Part shown: positions 44,605 to 51,078 of the stretch, piece by piece
Numbering within the stretch: the first letter of the stretch is position 1
Layout: each line of letters starts with the position of its first letter
Origin: Arthrobacter sp. zg-Y1110
Lineage (GTDB): Bacteria; Actinomycetota; Actinomycetes; Actinomycetales; Micrococcaceae
DNA: 64,000 nt
NCBI RefSeq assembly: GCF_025244865.1
Contig: NZ_CP104272.1
Coordinates: forward strand, 1,798,001-1,862,000
Direction of reading: 5' to 3'
The notes under the pieces: generated by a model
Told to the model about the DNA's origin: nothing
Seen by the model: only the letters and a program-made list of their open reading frames with translations
The model's database searches: none
Position numbers and translations under genes: made by a program

Positions 44605-45381
44605 ATGGGTCTGCTGGAGGGCAAAGCCGCGATAGTCACCGGATCATCGCGCGGAATCGGAGCCGAAGTGGCCCGGTTCCTGGCAGCCGAGGGTGCCGGC
44701 GTCGTCGTCAACTACCGCCAAAAGGCACCGCGTGCCAACAAGGTGGTCGCTGCCATTGAGGAAGCCGGCGGACGCGCAGTCGCCGTTGGCGCAGACCTCA
44801 CCGCAGCCGAGGGGACAGCTGCGCTGGTGGCGGCCGCGCAGGAAAGCTTCGGCGGCCTCGACATCCTGGTGCTTAATGCCTCCGGCGGTATGGAAACCGG
44901 CGTGGAGGAGAACTACGCGCTGAAGCTGAACCGCGACGCGCAGGTCAACATGCTCACGGCCGCACTCGAAGTGATGCCCGCAGGTTCGCGGGTGGTCTTC
45001 GTCACCAGCCACCAGGCGCATTTCATTCGCTCCGTACCGACCATGCCGGAATACGAGGCCGTTGCCCTGAGCAAGCGTGCCGGCGAGGACGCGCTGCGGG
45101 CCATGCTGCCGCAGCTGGACGAGAAGGGCATCAGCCTGGTGGTGGTCTCCGGCGACATGATCGAAGGCACCGTGACGGCAACCCTGCTGGACCGGGCCAA
45201 CCCGGGCGCCATCGAAGCCCGCCGCGAGGAAGCCGGTCGGCTTTACTCCGTGCAGGAGTTCGGCGCCGAAGTAGCCCGCATGGCCACTGCCGATGTTCCG
45301 TCCGGACACACCGAATACGTGGGCGGCGCGGATTACCTTTCCGCAGGGGCGGCAGCCGACCGGGCGGGCGATCCCGCCTAG
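44605..45381 (+). CDS. SDR family oxidoreductase, divergent active site
   Basis: A 258-residue Rossmann-fold protein. The NAD loop VTGSSRGIGAE and the LVLNASGG block are clear. The catalytic region is VFVTSHQAHFI...PEYEAVALSKRAGE: the Ser is in place, but the Lys is preceded seven residues earlier by Tyr rather than four, so the YxxxK motif is not canonical. Actinobacteria carry a family like this next to fabG. AAAAAGGAGTT gives a very strong Shine-Dalgarno. The stop overlaps the serB stop on the other strand (CTAG). The substrate is unknown. Confidence 0.88.
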   Translation: MGLLEGKAAIVTGSSRGIGAEVARFLAAEGAGVVVNYRQKAPRANKVVAAIEEAGGRAVAVGADLTAAEGTAALVAAAQESFGGLDILVLNASGGMETGVEENYALKLNRDAQVNMLTAALEVMPAGSRVVFVTSHQAHFIRSVPTMPEYEAVALSKRAGEDALRAMLPQLDEKGISLVVVSGDMIEGTVTATLLDRANPGAIEARREEAGRLYSVQEFGAEVARMATADVPSGHTEYVGGADYLSAGAAADRAGDPA

Positions 45382-46283
45382 AGCTTCACGAAGTGCTGAA
45401 CCACGTCCAGTTGGGGCAGGTTCAGCACGGCATCCGCGGCGGCCTGCACTGCCGGTTTGGCGTTAAACGCCACTCCCAGTGCGGCCGCCGCGAGCATGTC
45501 CAGGTCATTGGCGCCGTCGCCCACCGCAATGGTGTGCCCGGGTGCCACACCCAGCTCACGAGCCCACTCAGCCAGGGAACGGGCCTTGACCGCACGGTCC
45601 ACGACTTCCCCCGACACAGCGCCGGTCAGCACCCCGTCCTCGATTTCCAGCAGGTTCGCCCTGCGGAAGCTGAGCCGCAGCCGGTCGGCCAGCGGATCAA
45701 GCACCTGGGTGAAACCGCCGGACACCACGGCAACCCCGTGCCCGGCCGCAAGGAACTCCTTCACCAGCAGTTCCGCGCCGTCGGAAAGCTCAATCCGGGC
45801 ACCCACTTCGTCGATTACGGACGCCGGCAGTCCGGCGAGCGTTTTCACCCGGGCGTGCAGGCTAGCGGCAAAATCCAGTTCCCCGCGCATGGCGGCCTCG
45901 GTCACCGCTGCCACCTCCGCTTCCCGCCCTGCGTGCGCCGCCAGCAGTTCAATGACTTCCTGTTTGATCAGGGTCGAGTCCACGTCAAGCACCAGCAGCT
46001 TCCGGGCATCCTCGAGGAGCGACGGCGGCACCACGGCGCTGTGCTCACCGCCTGGCCTCGCCGGCACCGCTGCCGCGGCTGCTTCGACGGCGCGCCGCAG
46101 CCGGGGGAGTCCGCCGTCGTAGCCAACGTAAAGCTTGGACACGGTGAAACCGTTCCCCGCAGCGTTCTCCAGTTCCAGGATCCGCGCGCCCAAGCCGGAG
46201 ACGGCAGCCTGGACCGCCCCCAGATAGGCGTCGGACAGGTCCCGCCCGTAGCTGACGACACTGTATTCGGGGGAGTTCGGCAT
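45378..46283 (-). CDS. serB: Phosphoserine phosphatase
   Basis: A 301-residue HAD enzyme that makes serine from phosphoserine. Motif I is LLVLDVDSTLIKQEV, motif II VVSGGFTQVLDPLA and motif III/IV AVGDGANDLDMLAAAALGVAFNAKP, all SerB-specific. The first ~95 residues form an ACT-like regulatory part. The ATG at 46283 gives this normal length; the frame stays open much further upstream but that is antisense to the next gene. It converges with and overlaps the SDR gene by four bases. Confidence 0.95.
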   Translation of the reverse strand: MPNSPEYSVVSYGRDLSDAYLGAVQAAVSGLGARILELENAAGNGFTVSKLYVGYDGGLPRLRRAVEAAAAAVPARPGGEHSAVVPPSLLEDARKLLVLDVDSTLIKQEVIELLAAHAGREAEVAAVTEAAMRGELDFAASLHARVKTLAGLPASVIDEVGARIELSDGAELLVKEFLAAGHGVAVVSGGFTQVLDPLADRLRLSFRRANLLEIEDGVLTGAVSGEVVDRAVKARSLAEWARELGVAPGHTIAVGDGANDLDMLAAAALGVAFNAKPAVQAAADAVLNLPQLDVVQHFVKL

Positions 46284-46396
46284 GGTTTCCGTTCTGCTCG
46301 GTCCAACGGGTGGGTACGTGTTTGCTACGGGGATCCCCGGCCGCGTCTGCGTGGCCGCCGGGGCGCATCGTTTCGCCAATGCCCCTTTCTTTAGCC

Positions 46397-46402
46397 TAAT
46401 GT
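46397..46402 (+). promoter_or_regulatory. -10 box of the soluble ABC ATPase gene
   Basis: TAATGT lies eight bases before the ATG at 46411. The other candidate ATG, at 46399, falls inside the box, so a leaderless message from 46411 fits better. Confidence 0.5.
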
Positions 46403-46410
46403 CTAGTGCT

Positions 46411-47199
46411 ATGAGTGATGTTCTTGAATTTGCCGGCGTAAGCGTTGTCCGCGGCGGCAAAATCCTGTTGGACGGCGTCAACTGGCAGGTCAAGGAGGGG
46501 GAGCGTTGGGTCATCATGGGCCCCAACGGTGCCGGAAAGACCACGCTGCTGCAGATTGCCAGCGGCCGGATGCACCCCACCCGCGGCGTAGCGGGAATCC
46601 TCGAGGAAGTCCTCGGCGCGGTGGACGTCTTTGAACTCCGCCCGCGCATCGGCCTGGCCTCCGCGGCCTTGGCCGGGCAGATCCCCGAAGATGAAACAGT
46701 CCTCAACGTGGTGCTCACGGCGTCCTACGGGATGACCGGGCGCTGGCGTGAAAAGTACGAAAAGCTCGACGAACGGCGCGCCTTCCGCCTCCTGCACGAG
46801 TGGGGCATGTCCACCTTCATGAACCGCCGCTTCTCCTCCCTCAGCGAAGGGGAGCGCAAGCGCGTTCAGATCGCCCGCGCCCTGATGACGGATCCGGAAC
46901 TGCTGCTGCTGGACGAGCCGGCCGCCGGCCTGGACCTGGCCGGCCGTGAGGACCTGCTGTTCCGGCTCGGAGAACTGGCCCGGGACGAGGAAGCACCGGC
47001 CATGGTGCTGGTCACCCATCATCTGGAAGAGGTCCCGACCGGTTTCACCCACGCCCTGCTGCTCCGCGAAGGCGGCGTGGTGGCGTCCGGTCCCATCGAA
47101 GAAGTGTTCACCGAAGAACACCTGAGCACCGCCTTCGACCTGCCGCTGGATCTGCGCCGCGAGGGCGGCCGCTACTCGGCCACTGCCCGGCGCGGCTAG
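46411..47199 (+). CDS. ABC transporter ATP-binding protein (ModF/YlmA-like)
   Basis: A 262-residue single-domain ATPase without a membrane partner nearby. Walker A GPNGAGKTT, signature SLSEGERKRVQIA, Walker B LLLLDEPAAGLD and switch VTHHLEEVP. VFELRPRIGLASAAL and TGRWREKYEKLDE are typical of a conserved actinobacterial protein often encoded near serB and an RNA methyltransferase, as here. Members are probably soluble; the target is not known. The SEGER form of the signature (instead of SGGQ) is normal for this group. The next gene follows after 13 bases. Confidence 0.88.
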   Translation: MSDVLEFAGVSVVRGGKILLDGVNWQVKEGERWVIMGPNGAGKTTLLQIASGRMHPTRGVAGILEEVLGAVDVFELRPRIGLASAALAGQIPEDETVLNVVLTASYGMTGRWREKYEKLDERRAFRLLHEWGMSTFMNRRFSSLSEGERKRVQIARALMTDPELLLLDEPAAGLDLAGREDLLFRLGELARDEEAPAMVLVTHHLEEVPTGFTHALLLREGGVVASGPIEEVFTEEHLSTAFDLPLDLRREGGRYSATARRG

Positions 47200-47212
47200 G
47201 AGCAGTTTCCGG

Positions 47213-48016
47213 GTGAACCTCCAGTATTTGTTGTCTGCCGACGATCCCCGCGTCTACGACTACACCTCCCTCACGGACACCTCCCTCCGCAAGCGGCGGG
47301 AACCCGAGGAAGGCATGTACATTGCCGAATCCTCCAAGGTCCTGCGCCGCGCGGTCGACGCCGGACACCGCCCGCGGTCCTTCTTCCTGGCCGAGAAATG
47401 GCTTCCGGACCTGGCGGACATCCTGGCCCGGTTCCCGGATGTGCCTGCCTACGTAGGTACGCCCGAGGTCCTGGAACAGATCACCGGGTTCCACCTGCAC
47501 CGCGGCGCCCTGGCAGCGATGGAACGCCCGGCACCCCTGGACCTGCCCGGCCTGCTGGGTACGGCGCGCAGGATTGCGGTGCTGGAGGACATAGTCGACC
47601 ACACCAACATCGGCGCGATCTTCCGATCCGCTGCCGCCCTGCAGGTGGACGCCGTGCTGGTGACTCCCCGTTGTGCCGATCCGTTGTACCGCCGGGCCAT
47701 CCGCGTGAGCATGGGCGCCGTCTTCCAGGTTCCGTGGGTGCGGCTGACGGACTGGCCCGGCCAACTCGGACAGCTCCGCGAAGCCGGCTTTGTGACTGCC
47801 GCCCTGGCGCTGCGGGAGGATTCCCTGACCTTGGATGAACTGAGCGCCCGCCGCGACGAGCGCCTGGCCCTGGTCCTCGGCACGGAAGGCGACGGCCTGG
47901 CCGAGACGACCCTCGCCGGCGTCGACCTGGCCGTGCGCATCCCGATGAGCGGGGGCGTCGATTCGTTGAATGTGGCCGCCGCCAGCGCCGTCGCATTCTG
48001 GGAGTGCCGGCCCTAA
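47213..48016 (+). CDS. TrmH/SpoU family RNA 2'-O-methyltransferase
   Basis: A 267-residue SPOUT methyltransferase. The three knot motifs are present: DHTNIGAIFRSAAAL, LVLGTEGDGL and IPMSGGVDSLNVAAASAV. The N-terminal ~90 residues form the RNA-binding domain of the RlmB/TsnR type (EEGMYIAESSKVLRRAV). It methylates a ribose in rRNA or tRNA; the exact nucleotide cannot be told. GTG start; it probably shares a message with the ABC ATPase gene. Confidence 0.93.
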   Translation: MNLQYLLSADDPRVYDYTSLTDTSLRKRREPEEGMYIAESSKVLRRAVDAGHRPRSFFLAEKWLPDLADILARFPDVPAYVGTPEVLEQITGFHLHRGALAAMERPAPLDLPGLLGTARRIAVLEDIVDHTNIGAIFRSAAALQVDAVLVTPRCADPLYRRAIRVSMGAVFQVPWVRLTDWPGQLGQLREAGFVTAALALREDSLTLDELSARRDERLALVLGTEGDGLAETTLAGVDLAVRIPMSGGVDSLNVAAASAVAFWECRP

Positions 48017-48023
48017 GGCCGCC

Positions 48024-48039
48024 GGGCAGCCCGCTGCCC
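48024..48039 (+). terminator. Stem-loop after the methyltransferase gene
   Basis: GGGCAGC and GCTGCCC pair around CC, seven bases after the stop; TTACCC follows. A short and weak terminator candidate. Confidence 0.45.
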
Positions 48040-48110
48040 TTACCCTGCAGCCCCTCAGGTGCCAGACTGTGCGCAGTCACCCACCCTTCGAGGACACCAG
48101 CGGAGCTGCC

Positions 48111-49055
48111 ATGGAATCCCGTGCAAGCACCCGGCCAGGCAAGGTCCTGGCGCTGTGCGCTGGATTGCTGCTGACCGTTTCAGCCTGCGGCCCCACAGCC
48201 GGGCAACTGCAGGAACGGGACGCCTCGGCTTCGGCGTCGCCGTCGGGCACCGGACGTGTTGCTGCCGAGCCGTCCCGCACCGCCTATCCCGCCCGGCCGC
48301 CGGCACCCGTCCCGGCAACCACCGCTCCGCCGACGCGGGTGGGTGTCACCGGCAGCCAGGCAGGCATGCCGCAGCCGGTCCAGGATGCCTGCCAGTGGCT
48401 CCTTCGCCGGGATCCGGAGCCGGCGTCCGGCGCCGAAGCCGGGACCTGCGTCTCCGCCGCCATGGCCGCGGGCGGAGGCGGCGTCCAGACCCTTCGGACG
48501 GACACCAGCTGGCTCCCGGCCGGCACGTACAGCGTCCGGTTCGCCACCGGGCCTGACTTTGCCATGACCCTGCAGGACACGGATGCGGACCTCTCCATCA
48601 CCATCCGCGAGGGGCAGCGGGTGCTGCACAAGGAGAACCAGGACATCTCCGCGGACCGGGACGGCACGGCTGAAGAGGCCTCTGCGGCGATCCTTGCCGA
48701 CGCCGCCGAGTTGACCGTTCGGCCGGAGAAAGTGGCCGCACTGCTCGCACCGGCGGAAGAGGTCGCCGTCCGGTACGGGGTAGTGCTCGACGGGGAGCCC
48801 TGCACACAGATCAGCGGCAGCTTCGACACTGGGGATTCCGACACCGGGGATTTCGACACCGGGGATGCGCAGCAGCGAGGAAACGAAACCGGACCTCCGG
48901 CCAGCTCATCCGCGGTGCTTCCGGCCGGGTCCTTTTCACTCTGCCTTGATGATTTTTACCGGCCCGTAAAGATTGAAATCACCGGCCTGAACCAGGGCAT
49001 CACCTCGCAGATCACCGCTGTCAACGCCCAGTGGGGCACCCGCCCGCTCTCCTGA
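48111..49055 (+). CDS. Predicted lipoprotein of unknown function
   Basis: A 314-residue protein with a signal peptide (residues 1-25) and a lipobox ending in LTVSAC, so Cys26 should be lipidated and the protein attached outside the membrane. A Pro/Ala/Thr-rich linker follows (residues ~35-80). The rest resembles no family that I can name; CxxA-like Cys residues at ~98 and ~112 and late FSLCLDDF may form disulfides. A short acidic repeat, (D/T)GD(S/F)DT, is encoded by a 15-base tandem repeat. The ATG at 48111 fits the signal peptide. Neighbours give no hint of function. Confidence 0.8.
   Translation: MESRASTRPGKVLALCAGLLLTVSACGPTAGQLQERDASASASPSGTGRVAAEPSRTAYPARPPAPVPATTAPPTRVGVTGSQAGMPQPVQDACQWLLRRDPEPASGAEAGTCVSAAMAAGGGGVQTLRTDTSWLPAGTYSVRFATGPDFAMTLQDTDADLSITIREGQRVLHKENQDISADRDGTAEEASAAILADAAELTVRPEKVAALLAPAEEVAVRYGVVLDGEPCTQISGSFDTGDSDTGDFDTGDAQQRGNETGPPASSSAVLPAGSFSLCLDDFYRPVKIEITGLNQGITSQITAVNAQWGTRPLS
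48825..48869 (+). repeat. 15-base tandem repeat in the lipoprotein gene
   Basis: Three in-frame units: GACACTGGGGATTCC, GACACCGGGGATTTC, GACACCGGGGATGCG. They encode DTGDS, DTGDF and DTGDA. Confidence 0.8.
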
Positions 49056-49096
49056 ACCGAGGGTCGAAGGGTTTCCTGCCGGTCCCCGAAATGCGC

Positions 49097-49169
49097 TAGT
49101 ATGGGTTGCTGGCCGAATGTACGGCCGATAAAGCTTTCAACCACACTGTGCCTGGCAAAATCCAGGCAC
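49097..49169 (+). promoter_or_regulatory. Promoter and structured leader of rpmE2
   Basis: TAGTAT (49097-49102) is a good -10 box. The leader of about 80 bases holds two hairpins, GGCCG/CGGCC (49111-49126) and GTGCCTGG/CCAGGCAC (49148-49169), before the GAAGG Shine-Dalgarno. Ribosomal protein leaders often carry autoregulatory structures; no zinc-regulator (Zur) box was recognised. Confidence 0.5.
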
Positions 49170-49186
49170 CAAAAGAAGGTAAAACT

Positions 49187-49444
49187 GTGAAGTCTGATAT
49201 CCACCCCAAGTATGCTCCGGTTGTCTTCCGTGACCTCGCGTCCGACACCGCTTTCCTGACGGCCTCCACCGCCACCTCCTCCAAGACGATCGAGTGGGAA
49301 GACGGAAACACCTACCCGCTCATCGAGGTGGAAATCTCCTCTGCATCGCACCCGTTCTACACGGGCAAGCAGCGCATCATGGACTCCGCCGGCCGCGTGG
49401 AGCGCTTCAACGCCCGCTTCAAGGGCTTCGGCGCGAAGAAGTAG
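49187..49444 (+). CDS. rpmE2: 50S ribosomal protein L31 type B
   Basis: An 85-residue L31 of the zinc-free (C-minus) type: [24 protein letters not shown], then [18 protein letters not shown] and RFNARF. The four zinc cysteines of the type A protein are absent. In many bacteria this form replaces the zinc form when zinc is short. The GTG start has GAAGG seven bases before it; the frame reads open further upstream but that part is the leader. It stands alone between a lipoprotein and the lipoate ligase gene. Confidence 0.96.
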   Translation: MKSDIHPKYAPVVFRDLASDTAFLTASTATSSKTIEWEDGNTYPLIEVEISSASHPFYTGKQRIMDSAGRVERFNARFKGFGAKK

Positions 49445-49473
49445 CCAGTAACGGAAATACAGCAGTACTTAGA

Positions 49474-49508
49474 GAAAGGTCCGCCGGCATCAGCCCGGCG
49501 GGCCTTTC
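49474..49508 (+). terminator. Terminator of rpmE2
   Basis: GAAAGGTCCGCCGG pairs with CCGGCGGGCCTTTC (one G-U) around CATCAGC. The stem base supplies A/T pairs; CCCTGT follows. Confidence 0.75.
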
Positions 49509-49564
49509 CCTGTAACAGGGGGCCGTGCGGTCCCGGCAGAGCGGTTCGGAGCTAAGGAGTCTTG

Positions 49565-50641
49565 ATGGCAAGCACGGATAACAACGGACGCCGGCACGGG
49601 GAATACAAAGTTCCCGGCGGCAAACTTGTTGTAGTGGACCTGGAAGTCCGTGACGGCAGGCTGGCCGACGTCTCCCTTGGCGGCGACTTCTTCCTGGAAC
49701 CTGATGAAGCACTCGGGGATATCAATGCCGCCCTCGAGGGGCTGCCTGCCGAGACGACGTTCGGTGATATTGCCGCGGCCGTCCGCTCCCGCTTGTCCCC
49801 GGATGCGGTTTTCTTCGGCTTCTCGCCCGAAGCCGTGGCCACCACCGTGCGCCGCGCCCTGGGCAAGGCCACCGGCTGGGGCGACCACCAGTGGGAGATC
49901 ATCCCGCCCACCCCGCTGTCCACACACATGCATGTAGCCATGGACGAGGTCCTGGCGGAGGAAGTGGGCGCCGGCAAGCGCAATCCCACGCTCCGGTTCT
50001 GGGAATGGGAGTCGCCTTCAGTGGTGATCGGCAGCTTCCAGTCCCTGAAGAACGAGGTGGATCCGGAGGGAGCGGAACGGCACGGCGTCACCGTAGTCCG
50101 GCGCATCACCGGCGGCGGTGCCATGTTCATGGAGCACGGCAACGCCATCACCTACTCCCTCTACGTTCCCCAGTCCTTGGTGGACGGACTGAGCTTCGCG
50201 GATTCCTACCCCTTCCTGGACGGCTGGGTGATGGAATCCCTGAAGAAGCTCGGAATCTCCGCCTGGTACGTTCCGCTGAACGACATTGCCACGGACCAGG
50301 GCAAGATCGGCGGTGCCGCGCAGAAGCGATTCAGCAGCGGCGGCATGCTGCACCACGTCACCATGTCCTACAACATCGACGCGGACAAGATGGTGGAGGT
50401 GCTGCGCATCGGCAAGGAAAAGCTCTCCGACAAGGGCACCACGAGCGCCAAGAAGCGGGTGGACCCGCTGAAGCGGCAGACCGGGCTTTCCCGTGAAGAC
50501 ATCATTGACACCATGATGGACACCTTCGCCACGCGTTACGGCGCCGTGGAGGCGTCGATCTCCGACGAGGAGCTTGCCCTCGCGGAGCAGAAGGTCGCCG
50601 AAAAGTTCGACACCCCGGAGTGGCTGAGCCGCGTCCCCTAA
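49565..50641 (+). CDS. lplA: Lipoate-protein ligase A family protein, small domain first
   Basis: A 358-residue ligase. The first ~95 residues (YKVPGGKLVVVDLEVRDGRL, DFFLEPDEAL) match the small accessory domain that is C-terminal in E. coli LplA; the catalytic domain follows, with VVRRITGGGAMFMEHGN for lipoyl-AMP binding and GKIGGAAQKR for the lysine loop. It attaches lipoate to E2 and GcvH proteins, or may transfer octanoate. AAGGAG lies five bases before the ATG at 49565; a TTG one codon upstream is less likely. It forms its own unit after the rpmE2 terminator. Confidence 0.9.
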   Translation: MASTDNNGRRHGEYKVPGGKLVVVDLEVRDGRLADVSLGGDFFLEPDEALGDINAALEGLPAETTFGDIAAAVRSRLSPDAVFFGFSPEAVATTVRRALGKATGWGDHQWEIIPPTPLSTHMHVAMDEVLAEEVGAGKRNPTLRFWEWESPSVVIGSFQSLKNEVDPEGAERHGVTVVRRITGGGAMFMEHGNAITYSLYVPQSLVDGLSFADSYPFLDGWVMESLKKLGISAWYVPLNDIATDQGKIGGAAQKRFSSGGMLHHVTMSYNIDADKMVEVLRIGKEKLSDKGTTSAKKRVDPLKRQTGLSREDIIDTMMDTFATRYGAVEASISDEELALAEQKVAEKFDTPEWLSRVP

Positions 50642-50690
50642 CCCGCGGGCCTGCGGACCGTCGAACTACCCCGGCGGCGGTCCGTAGGCC

Positions 50691-50696
50691 TAGACT
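50691..50696 (+). promoter_or_regulatory. -10 box of the cupin gene
   Basis: TAGACT lies six bases before the ATG at 50703, with no Shine-Dalgarno, so the message is probably leaderless. Confidence 0.55.
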
Positions 50697-50702
50697 GCGG
50701 AC

Positions 50703-51041
50703 ATGGAGAAAAAGTCGCTGACCGCCCTCGCCCGCCAACACATGGAATCCTCACGGCAGGCGGCCAGCGGACGCAGCGCCTCCACCGTCTACGGCGGGCA
50801 CGAGCACGTGCTGCGGCAAACCGTGATCGCCCTCCGGGCCGGGTTTGTTATGGACGAGCATGAGAATCCGGGCGAGGCTACGGTCTATGTCCTCAAGGGC
50901 CGGGTTGCCCTGGCTTCGGAGGGAAACACCTGGGACGGCTCCGCGGGAGACCTGCTGATTGTTCCGCAGGCACGGCACTCCGTCGAGGCCCTGGAGGACT
51001 CGGCCATCCTCCTCACCGTCGCCAAGCCGCAGCTGGCCTGA
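50703..51041 (+). CDS. Cupin domain protein
   Basis: A 112-residue small beta-barrel protein. The cupin motif 1 region is HENPGEATVYVLKGRVAL and motif 2 DLLIVPQARHSVEAL; the metal-binding His/Glu residues of motif 1 are partly conserved (DEHENPGE) and motif 2 has one His. A single-domain cupin of this kind could be an enzyme or a ligand sensor; I cannot tell which. Preceded by a TAGACT box, it is likely to be expressed alone. pepN lies convergently 37 bases away. Confidence 0.85.
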   Translation: MEKKSLTALARQHMESSRQAASGRSASTVYGGHEHVLRQTVIALRAGFVMDEHENPGEATVYVLKGRVALASEGNTWDGSAGDLLIVPQARHSVEALEDSAILLTVAKPQLA

Positions 51042-51078
51042 TCCCAGGCCTGCTGCGGCGGCACCTGCCTCCCCGGAC

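Noticed and set aside
46284-46718. A 145-residue extension in front of serB
   Set aside because: It is antisense to the ABC ATPase gene and unlike SerB; the ATG at 46283 begins the known domain.
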